The translations under genes and the position numbers were made by a program. The notes under the pieces are model-generated. The model was not told the DNA's origin, did not search any database, and saw only the letters and a program-made list of their open reading frames with translations. Below are positions 56,163 to 64,000 of a stretch of DNA of 64,000 nt, in pieces. Position 1 is the stretch's first letter. Each line of letters begins with the position of its first letter. The DNA comes from Cotesia glomerata (lineage: Eukaryota > Arthropoda > Insecta > Hymenoptera > Braconidae). The stretch is from NCBI RefSeq assembly GCF_020080835.1, contig NC_058164.1, positions 18,532,688 to 18,596,687 on the forward strand. Reading direction: 5' to 3'.

Positions 56163-56465
56163 TTTATGATATTGAGCTTTGATTGTCATTATTGTATGCT
56201 GCTGTGCCTTGAGTGATATTGAATGATATTAGTTTTGCTTAACTGTGCTATTACCAGGTTTTCTGGCAACTTGTCTCATATCTACCACGATTATAATTTA
56301 TAATTTATAATTCACGTTATTATTTCATTATAATATGTTTTTATTTTATTATTTTCAATTTATGTAATTACATGCTCTGTATTTTACACTGATTATAATG
56401 TATAATTATGATGGTCCTGAGGGAGCTAAGGCTCTAGGGTCAATAAAGTTTATTATCTATCTATC

Positions 56466-56805
56466 TTATATATAATTAACATATATAAAAATTTTTTCTT
56501 TGAAAAAAATTTTTTTTTGGTAATCACGAAAAGTGTAAAATGATGTTTATAATTACGTTTAAATAATTATGAGATACAAAATTTGTTACATTTCCTATGA
56601 GATGTTTTGGTCTGCTCTGCTACTACCTAATAGTAAAATCATTATTTATTTTATTATTTAAATAAGTGTTATATTATAATGAAATTCGGTCAAATAAATA
56701 AATTATGAATTATGACTATCCAAATATATTATAAAATCAATTTTTATATTATATTTATGATAAACTCATATGATACATTATGTAGATCATAGAATCATTG
56801 TCATC
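56466..56805. other. AT-rich stretch without recognised features
   Basis: No gene or repeat seen. Confidence 0.5.
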
Positions 56806-56809
56806 TAAG

Positions 56810-56935
56810 ACAGCAGCACAGCAGACAGAAACTTCAAGACGCACGGAGATCACTAAAGTTAAGCAGCATTGAGCAGGGTTAATAGTTGGATAGGTGACCG
56901 CTGGTGTTATAGCCGTAAAATTATAGCTAGATATT
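56810..56935 (+). rRNA. 5S rRNA-derived sequence (pseudogene or 5S SINE)
   Basis: The internal promoter is recognisable: GATCACTAAAGTTAAGCAGC (A box region) and TTGGATAGGTGACCGC (C box), in correct order and spacing for a 5S gene. Flanking 5S positions are diverged and the 3' end lacks the complement of the 5' end, so it is not a working 5S gene. A T9-10 run at 56931-56941 could end Pol III transcription. Either a 5S pseudogene or the head of a 5S-derived SINE. Confidence 0.75.
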
Positions 56936-56993
56936 TTTTTTTGCATTATAATTGGTTACAGAGAATTGCGTAGGACCATATTAAATACTATAT

Positions 56994-58279
56994 TATGACC
57001 CAGATTTTACTTTTTGTAATTGAGTATTTTAGTTTATTCGTTGATAATTACTTAAAAATTAATAGAAACAATTATTGTTATTAGTGCGGCGATTATTATT
57101 TAATTATTGTATTTATTTAGCTAATAATTTTATGTTATTGTTACCGAAGGTATGATTAAATTAAGAAAATAAGCGTGTGAGAAATTATTACGAAGCCGAG
57201 CGAATTAATTGTAAAAGAAATTAAAAGACTGGGAAAATTATTCTAAGTTCCGAACAAGATTTAGTATGGGAAAGTGATGAATGGATATAAAATGAAAGAA
57301 ATGACGATTATTATTTTGTAAGAAATAAATTAGGTAAGCGAAAATTTTATAAGTCCCGAAGACAATTTAGTATGGAAAAATCAACGAATGGATATATAAT
57401 GAAGGAAATTGCGATTAAAATAATAAAGAATTGTGAATTTGACGAAACGAATGGATAGAGAATGAAGAAAATTGCGATTAAAATAATAAAGACTTGAGTT
57501 TCGAAAATAAAAACTTAGAATTTGGCGAGACGAATGGATGGAAAATGAAGGAAATTACGATTAAAATAATAAATAATTATTTTTGAATGCTAGTACGAGA
57601 ACACCGGATAGGTGTCTAAAACGACTCTTCCTTTTCGTTACAAGAGAGTTAGGCAAAAAAATGATAAACGCCAAAATTTGGCTCGATAAAGGAAGCAGTT
57701 CTTTCTCGGGAGAATTACTCGGGCGAATACTCTTCACCAAGTAATTCCAGAGGATGATACTCTACCTGGAGTCTGACCAAGGCTCAGGTAAGTATCATGA
57801 ACCGACCGGATGAAAGTGCTTCTCCCCGTGCCAAAGCCTTCAGCTGAGGCACGGTAGGTGATCATAAGCCGTGTAGGTGGGGGCGAAGAGGACACTCTCC
57901 ATTCGCTCTCGGGGTAGAGGTTTAGGCCCAGGGGTGACGGCTAGTCTCCTGGGGAAGCGGGGAATCAGCTTTTGAAGTTTAGTTCGCGATTTTGACGCTC
58001 ACGGTGAGTGAGAGTATGTGTGAGAAGAGTGTTCTAACATATTGTTTATATTGTTTAATTTGTTTATATTGTTTATATCGTTTATTAACATGATCAGGCC
58101 AATAAAGAGGTTTTTCTTTTTTTCTTTGATTTATTTAAAATAAAGTGTTTTTTTTTATTATTTTGTTATTGATAATGTAATCCCCGTTTATGACCCTGGA
58201 CTCCGGCGAGCAAATTTCGAGCCGGGGACAAATAAATTATTTTATTTTTATAATTTTTTTGGAAAACGTGGACGTTACA
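56994..58279 (+). repeat. 5' LTR of non-autonomous LTR retrotransposon
   Basis: 1,286 bp, TATGACCCAG...GGACGTTACA. About 99% identical to 59239-60525; differences are single bases and homopolymer lengths. Preceded by ATAT (56990-56993), which also follows the 3' LTR. Confidence 0.93.
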
Positions 58280-58281
58280 GA

Positions 58282-58299
58282 TGGCGCTCGAACAGGGAC
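58282..58299 (+). other. Primer binding site (tRNA-Lys type)
   Basis: TGGCGCTCGAACAGGGAC differs by one base from the well-known binding site complementary to the 3' end of tRNA-Lys3. Position right after the LTR supports minus-strand priming. Confidence 0.88.
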
Positions 58300-59225
58300 A
58301 GGATTAATTTTTGGTAACGGGCCACGTAGTGTAGTTAAAGATGACTTATCGTAAATTCATATTATTGTAAATCTTTTGGAACTTGAGGAACGAGACAAAA
58401 AAAAAATCGTTCCAAAACGCGATTAGCCGGGATGTGAATGTGTTGTCGAAAAGAAGTCGTTCAACCGGATGAAGGATGAAACTAGAACCTTGAATCTCTG
58501 ATGTAAACCAGTACCGAAATCTAAGTGTCCGCAGTGTTCTGAGCAATTCAAAGATGAGACCATGCCCTGGAGGTAGGAGTCACCGTCATCAAGAATTACC
58601 AGTCACTGAAATAGCCACGAAGTTGAGGAACTCGTTGAAATCAGAACTTGTAAAAGTCCTGTGTGCCACTATGTGGGCAGGCACCTGAAAAAGTCCTGTG
58701 TGCCACTATGTGGGCAGGCACCTGTAAAAGTCCTGTGTGCCACTATGTGGGCAGGCACCTGAAAAAGTCCTGTGTGCCATTACGTGGGCAGGCACCTGAA
58801 GTTGAATCCGAAGCCGAGTATGAGCAGAACTTGAACCACGACGCATCACCGTAGAATGACCGTGAGGAAGATCCATCCGAGGTCCCGATTGTGAACCAGA
58901 CTCAGCGATGAGGACACCGAAAGAAGATCCGCGTAAAACCGAGTAAAGACCCCAAGTTTCAAAAGATACCAAATTTAAATTCGAGAGTCTGTTTAGTTAC
59001 ATAGTTTACTAGTACCGAGCCTGTTTATTGACCTGAAAACGTGAAAAGAAAATTATTTTTTGTTTGTAAGCTGAATGACATGGCGTGCGAAAGCCATTTA
59101 TAGCGTTTTTGTCGTTTCACCACCATGGAGATGTCAAAGACCAACAAGATGTTTACTGAACTTCAGAAAGGGAGAAGAATGGACCAAAAGAAAAGTGGCA
59201 AACCAAGTTCACCACTTTTCTTTCC
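58300..59225 (+). other. Internal region of the non-autonomous LTR element
   Basis: No coding frame with retroviral motifs. Contains the 37-bp repeat array (58651-58799). Scattered short frames have no domain. It may act as packaging signal and leader. Confidence 0.6.
58651..58799 (+). repeat. 37-bp tandem repeat, 4 copies
   Basis: AAAAGTCCTGTGTGCCACTA then TGTGGGCAGGCACCTG, starting at 58653, 58690, 58727 and 58764. Each unit can fold (GTGCC...GGCAC). Near-identity of copies suggests recent expansion. Confidence 0.93.
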
Positions 59226-59238
59226 GAGGAAAGAGGGG
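59226..59238 (+). other. Polypurine tract
   Basis: GAGGAAAGAGGGG immediately before the 3' LTR; primes plus-strand DNA synthesis. Confidence 0.8.
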
Positions 59239-60525
59239 TATGACCCAGATTTTACTTTTTGTAATTGAGTATTTTAGTTTATTCGTTGATAATTACTTAA
59301 AAATTAATAGAAACAATTATTGTTATTAGTGCGGCGATTATTATTTAATTATTGTATTTATTTAGCTAATAATTTTATGTTATTGTTACCGAAGGTATGA
59401 TTAAATTAAGAAAATAAGCGTGTGAGAAATTATTACGAAGCCGAGCGAATTAATTGTAAAAGAAATTAAAAGACTGGGAAAATTATTCTAAGTTCCGAAC
59501 AAGATTTAGTATGGGAAAGTGATGAATGGATATAAAATGAAAGAAATGACGATTATTATTTTGTAAGAAATAAATTAGGTAAGCGAAAATTTTATAAGTC
59601 CCGAAGACAATTTAGTATGGAAAAATCAACGAATGGATATATAATGAAGGAAATTGCGATTAAAATAATAAAGAATTGTGAATTTGACGAAACGAATGGA
59701 TAGAGAATGAAGAAAATTGCGATTAAAATAATAAAGACTTGAGTTTCGAAAATAAAAACTTAGAATTTGGCGAGACGAATGGATGGAAAATGAAGGAAAT
59801 TACGATTAAAATAATAAATAATTATTTTTGAATGCTAGTACGAGAACACCGGATAGGTGTCTAAAACGACTCTTCCTTTTCGTTACAAGAGAGTTAGGCA
59901 AAAAAATGATAAACGCCAAAATTTGGCTCGATAAAGGAAGCAGTTCTTTCTCGGGAGAATTACTCGGGCGAATACTCTTCACCAAGTAATTCCAGAGGAT
60001 GATACTCTACCTGGAGTCTGACCAAGGCTCAGGTAAGTATCATGAACCGACCGGATGAAAGTGCTTCTCCCCGTGCCGAAGCCTTCAGCTGAGGTACGGT
60101 AGGTGATCATAAGCCGTGTAGGTGGGGGCGAAGAGGACACTCTCCATTCGCTCTCGGGGTAGAGGTTTAGGCCCAGGGGTGACGGCTAGTCTCCTGGGGA
60201 AGCGGGGAATCAGCTTTGAAGTTTAGTTCGCGATTTTGACGCTCACGGTGAGTGAGAGTATGTGTGAGAAGAGTGTTCTAACATATTGTTTATATTGTTT
60301 AATTTGTTTATATTGTTTATATCGTTTATTAACATGATCAGGCCAATAAAGAGGTTTTTCTTTTTTTCTTTGATTGATTTAAAATAAAGTGTTTTGTTTA
60401 TTATTTTGTTATCGATAATGTAATCCCCGTTTATGACCCTGGACTCCGGCGAGCAAATTTCGAGCCGGGGACAATTAAATAAATTATTTTATTTTTATAA
60501 TTTTTTGGAAAACGTGGACGTTACA
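59239..60525 (+). repeat. 3' LTR of non-autonomous LTR retrotransposon
   Basis: Copy of 56994-58279; followed by ATAT (60526-60529). Confidence 0.93.
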
Positions 60526-60659
60526 ATATCCATAAAATTAACCCAATAATTAATTAGATGTAATAAATATATAATTAAATATTGTTATATATAATTATAT
60601 ATGATTAGATATGATTATATTTGGCCATTTTTCATATATAATCATATATAACCCCAGTA

Positions 60660-60905
60660 AACACGTTTACGTCAATGTGACGTCAAAATGACATTGGGCT
60701 ATGTCAGGATTTACGTAAGATACAAGTCACGAATGAGTCATATGTGACTCATTATTTCACACTTCTTGACGTAAGATTCTGACGTAAAAATATGACGTAG
60801 TCATGACGTCAGTATTATATCTCAATGACATTTATGACGTCAATATGACATACCTGTGATGTCTATATCATGATAATGATCTCATTATGACGTAAAAGTG
60901 ATGTA
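60660..60905. promoter_or_regulatory. Cluster of CRE/AP-1-type bZIP motifs
   Basis: Three perfect CREs TGACGTCA (60678, 60804, 60835), three TGACGTAA (60767, 60780, 60888), one TGACGTAG (60793), plus TGAGTCA (60734) and TGACTCA (60745) as an inverted pair. All fall in 220 bp. It may be a repeat-family sequence that happens to match; no gene is adjacent. Confidence 0.5.
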
Positions 60906-61065
60906 AGTGATGTAAAAATTATACCTCAGAAAAAATATTTAAAAAAAAATTTCTCAAAAATAAAAAGATGGCAATTTTGAAATTAATTATAGTGTTGTGG
61001 ACTTATTACAAAGTTTGAAACACTAGTTATATGTTGATACTTGATGAAAAAATCCTGAAATATGC

Positions 61066-61140
61066 TGGGCTCGAACTTGGGTCCTCACGTATCGGAGTCT
61101 GGAACGCTGCTCACTTATCCAAGTAACGGTTCATGTCACG
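61066..61140 (-). tRNA. tRNA-like sequence, minus strand (SINE-type)
   Basis: On the minus strand: TGGATAAGTGAGCAGCG (A-box-like), an anticodon-arm-like stretch, then CCAAGTTCGAGCCCAG (B box). The acceptor stem cannot be formed well, so it is a tRNA-derived remnant rather than a gene. Confidence 0.5.
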
Positions 61141-61748
61141 AAGTAAATAACTTATGTGATAAGCCTTACATAACGAAAAATGCTTATTTCATAATTTTTT
61201 CTGAGATTAAATGGATTTTAAGAGCTGGAATTGTATAAAATTCAAGTCTAATAATTTATACAATTTCATAAAATTTCATTAAACTCATGAAATTTTATAA
61301 AGTTCTATAAAACTTTGTAAAAACTCTTATAAAAGGCTCTCTAGTGAAACTTGTGGTAATTAATAGACAATTTATAAATTTTCATAAGAATTGATTGAAT
61401 CTTACACTTTCAAAAATTTTCGTCTAAAAGCGGACACAGAGAACTTTCACAAAGTGAAATTTTTTCAGAGTAAACGATGTATCCGTGTCATTTGAATATT
61501 TTTTAATACTTATTGATTTCTCAAGACTCGAATTTTTTTTTTATTTAATTTTTTCCGAAAATTTAGTATTTTTCATTTGGATTTTTCTTCTTCAAAATTT
61601 CAATTTACAAAATTTAGATTTTTTTTTTTAATTTCAACTCTTTTAAGTATACCATTTTTTTAATCTATATTTCTTTTTAATTTCAATTTTTTTCGAAATT
61701 TGAATTTTTTTAATTTAACATACTAACAACATTATGAAACTTGATGTA
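61141..61748. other. AT-rich stretch without recognised features
   Basis: 61240-61340 repeats AATTTYATAAARYTY phrases. No gene. Confidence 0.45.
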
Positions 61749-61940
61749 CACAGTAAAAAAATTTTGCGTCATTGTGTCAAAAATTTTTGTGTTAAAAATT
61801 TTTATGTTAAATATTTAACATTTTTTTATGTTGATTTAACACAATAAATGTTAAATTTACACTTAAAAAAGTTAAATATTTAACACAAAAATTTTTAACA
61901 CTAAAGTTTTTGACGCAATGACGCAAAATTTTTTACTGTG
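61749..61940. mobile_element. 192-bp MITE, TIR CACAGTAAAAAAATTTTGCG, TSD TA
   Basis: Near-complete palindrome: CACAGTAAAAAAATTTTGCG and TCATTGYGTCAAAAA on both sides, inner GTTAAATATTTAAC. TA at 61747-61748 and 61941-61942. Typical of Tc1/mariner-type MITEs. Confidence 0.87.
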
Positions 61941-61942
61941 TA

Positions 61943-62866
61943 AAATACTATTAGTCTCGTCAATAACAATCATGGAACTGTTTGAATTATTTCAAATACA
62001 ATGTTTTATAAGTAGCAGCACTAATGTCAGAAAATTATTTTTCAAGTAATAGTGCAATATTTAAATGACTGACATTTAATTACTTGACGCGAAATCATAA
62101 GAAATTATATGTTTACTCGCTTGACGGTTTAAAAATTTAGAGTTCATGCCACATAAATTGAACTCGGTATTTTGTTATCAGTTTCACACCAAATCATTTA
62201 TACTGAATGAAGTCGAAAATATTTTTACAATGGATAAAAGTACCTAAATTCATGGAAAAAATATAAGTGAGAAACATATGCAACGAAAAAAAAGTATTTC
62301 TTGCACCAAGAAAATTTTGACGGAGGCCGAAGTTATATTGGAGCAAGAAGTGTTTTAATGTCAAGAAATTTTGACTTCATTCACGAAATTTTTAGTCATC
62401 TCTAATATATTCTTGGTCCAAAGAAATTTACCTTTGAGTCAAGATTTTTTTTCTGCAGTGTATGGAAACATACAAGCAAAGATACAAAAAGTTTATATCC
62501 CACATGTATTTAATTTGTATGTTTTTTTCTTAAAAACGTAAATGAAAAATATTTTGTATGTTATTTGCTAATATGTTAGATATATTCATTAATATTATAA
62601 ATTATAAATTTTTGTTATTAAGAGCGGACTTAAATTTGCAAGGTACCAGCTTAAATCAGCTGTTTACCTCTTCCTGATTCTTACTAAATTTTAAACCAAT
62701 TTTCACTAATATTTAGCGATTAATTGTAAATTAGACATCTTGTTAAAGAAGTTTTATATTTGATAAATTTTGATCAATCGATAATATTAAAAAAATACAT
62801 TCCCCAAATTTTATCAATATTATGGAAAATAATCGTTTGTCACTGATTTAGAAAATGACTTTCAAA
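61943..62866. other. Non-coding stretch
   Basis: 62290-62460 has repeated AAGAAATTT / TCTTGGTCCAAAGAAATT phrases and a CTGCAGTGTA end that resembles a MITE edge, but a partner end was not found. The rest shows nothing. Confidence 0.4.
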
Positions 62867-63331
62867 TTACGTCACTCTACTCGTTACATCGCTACTACTA
62901 CTACCGCTCCTCCTATCTCTACTTGGAACGACTGGGTCAACCGGTCTCGAGGAGGTACGGAGGGTGCCTAAGAGCCTACTCGCTTCAACGCCCGTGAAAA
63001 TACTCCACGCCGAGATGGAAGACGCGGGTTCTCCCCGGAGGGGGGAGCCTACCAGGATGTCAGAGGCGTTGTGGTGTCCCAGGTGTTCCCGGGTTATATG
63101 GGTCTTCACCTTCTTCACGGGATACACTCCATCACCAATGAATCCACAGATGTTGCTTTTGTGGATTACCTTGGCAGTGGGGTAATGCCGCTTGAAGTGC
63201 TGCATGTAAGCAGCATGAGTCCCATATACCCCGACCACTCCACGTGGTGTGCTAAAATAGCACTCCGGGCACCTCAACTCCCTCGGTAGGGGGACGTTTA
63301 TAAACACCTCCATCGTCCGGAAGTCACACAC
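62867..63331 (-). CDS. C2H2 zinc-finger fragment, possible non-LTR N-terminus
   Basis: 154 residues; the ATG at 63331 gives MCDFRTMEV. Residues 20-50 hold a finger of the type C-x2-C-x(16+)-H-x4-H (CPECYFSTPRG...HAAYMQHFKRH). A second, degenerate one follows (ICGFIGDG...HITREH). The rest is S/R/V-rich without domain and stops at 62867. Similar fingers open the ORFs of R2/NeSL-type retrotransposons, but the downstream RT is not seen, so it may be a 5' fragment or an exon of a host gene. GC content is higher than in the surroundings. Confidence 0.45.
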   Translation of the reverse strand: MCDFRTMEVFINVPLPRELRCPECYFSTPRGVVGVYGTHAAYMQHFKRHYPTAKVIHKSNICGFIGDGVYPVKKVKTHITREHLGHHNASDILVGSPLRGEPASSISAWSIFTGVEASRLLGTLRTSSRPVDPVVPSRDRRSGSSSSDVTSRVT

Positions 63332-64000
63332 GTGGGTAACAAAATATAAAAAATATATAGAGTCCCCTTATAAAACAAGGGAACCAACAAAGTAGAAAAA
63401 GTTACCTTTTGGGGTGTGGAACCCGCCACGAAACCCTCGGGCAGGAAGCGAATGTGAGAGAGAGAGGCAGAAAAAGAATAGAGGGCACGAGATTATGGGA
63501 TAACGGGGTTTTAATCCGCTATTCTCGCAGGCTCAAAGGGCCTGAAATTAGAGAGAAAGTGAAAGTTAAGGTATACCGCCTTGTGGGGAAGAATATCCCA
63601 CAAGAAAGTATAGAGAGAGAAGGGAGTTCGAAATTAGGGGGTTGGTCTCCCTAATTCCGTCCTCGAGGTAGGGTATGGGTAGGAAGAGGAACTGTGGTGG
63701 GCAGTTACCAGAAAACTGGTTAACTTGTAGCCACCAGTTACCCCAGGAAGGTCGTGACTGTTAATTATCCGAGGGTAATTGATCGTCACAGACCACTGAG
63801 GGTAAGTCGGGTGCCAACAGTGCCAGTTAATTACCAGCACTGTCAGTTTACCTCACTGGGATAAAGAGAACTGATGGTATTAATTCACCACCAGTCCCCT
63901 GGGAGTGAGTGTTGCCCCTCAGGTAAAAAACGGATAAGGGGGAGAGAGAGAAAGAAGAGAGAAAAGAGAAAGAGGGAAGGTCCCCAAGTAAAATAATGCG
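63332..64000. other. GC-richer leader-like sequence upstream of the zinc-finger frame
   Basis: Contains repeated phrases around AGTTAATTACCAGCACTG (63820) and AGTTACCCCAGGAAGG (63735) with partial dyads, then a purine-rich tract GGGGGAGAGAGAGAAAGAAG (63939-63958). It could be the 5' UTR of the element to which 62867-63331 belongs. No coding frame is supported. Confidence 0.4.

Larger units (their letters stand above)
51940..56465 (+). mobile_element. CR1/Jockey-group non-LTR retrotransposon, near full length
   Basis: A 280-bp 5' UTR, ORF1 with zinc finger and coiled coil, ORF2 with endonuclease and RT, and a 300-bp 3' UTR with AATAAAG (56441) ending in (TATC)n. The short tandem repeat at the 3' end instead of poly(A) fits CR1-like elements. 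Codon use (many GTT, GAT, TGT) differs from neighbouring elements. Lesions are few, so it is fairly young. Confidence 0.82.
56994..60525 (+). mobile_element. Non-autonomous LTR retrotransposon (LARD/TRIM-like)
   Basis: Two ~1.29-kb LTRs enclose only 959 bp. A primer binding site follows the 5' LTR by two bases and a purine tract (GAGGAAAGAGGGG) precedes the 3' LTR. The 4-bp duplication ATAT flanks both ends. No gag, pol or env frame is present, so proteins of a partner must move it. High LTR identity indicates recent insertion. Orientation is plus, given PBS and purine tract. Confidence 0.9.

Noticed and set aside
56755..56946. 63-codon minus-strand frame over the 5S-like region
   Set aside because: Overlaps the 5S-derived sequence and lacks any domain.
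58663..58854. Frame with a repeated CHYVGRHLKK-type peptide
   Set aside because: Produced by the 37-bp repeats; no sign that it is translated.
63409..63840. Small frames upstream of the zinc finger
   Set aside because: No domain, mixed strands, repetitive leader-like DNA.

Overview
The window is eukaryotic nuclear DNA. It is AT-rich and intron-poor, and almost everything recognisable in it is a transposable element. The mix (Dong/R4-type and R1-type non-LTR elements, Gypsy, Helitron, pogo-like and EnSpm-like DNA transposons, many TA-flanked MITEs) points to an arthropod, most likely an insect such as a hymenopteran. That taxonomic call is inference; no conserved single-copy host gene is visible. 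One 100-base run of N (47168-47267) marks an assembly gap.

Layout. 1-3742: two Dong-like (R4 clade) elements in the same (TAA)n microsatellite, one a 5'-truncated tail, the other longer but with its reverse-transcriptase core deleted. 3743-7143: AT-rich duplicated DNA with a precise 133-bp MITE. 7544-16161: a fold-back transposon with about 1.96-kb inverted arms and a perfect 8-bp target duplication; an R1-clade retrotransposon (9506-13235) sits in it. 16402-17496: a 1.1-kb TIR element. 17508-21950: a Helitron (minus strand) with Rep and helicase domains. 22204-22667: a tRNA-derived SINE with a 14-bp target duplication. 23167-23226: a row of X-box (RFX-type) palindromes. 23662-29838: a minus-strand Gypsy element. 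29867-30312: a Tc1/mariner-type MITE. 30796-34450: a pogo-like transposon with about 650-bp TIRs.

34920-47784 is bounded by 310-bp inverted repeats and carries on the minus strand a spliced gene for an acidic-triad (RNase H-fold-like) protein that I cannot place in a named transposase superfamily. Its coding exon is split at 36540/43372 by an EnSpm-like element, which is itself interrupted by an inverted, internally deleted copy of itself. 47790-49480 is a Tigger-type TIR element. 49541-51483 is a broken R2-like element with a restriction-like endonuclease (minus), followed by a tRNA-like sequence. 51940-56465 is a nearly complete CR1/Jockey-type retrotransposon. 56810-56935 is a 5S rRNA-derived sequence. 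56994-60525 is a non-autonomous LTR retrotransposon with 1.29-kb LTRs and a tRNA-Lys primer binding site. 60526-62866 holds a CRE-motif cluster, a tRNA-like sequence and a 192-bp MITE. 62867-63331 encodes a zinc-finger fragment, possibly the N-terminus of another non-LTR element.

The genes do not form a host pathway: each is a self-contained mobile module, mostly disabled by one or a few stops or frameshifts. Several of these fall in homopolymer runs, so assembly error should be considered beside real decay. The most promising material for new biology is the unplaced 34920-47784 transposon, the fold-back element, and a double-hairpin cassette that occurs three times with conserved loops but changing, still-paired stems.
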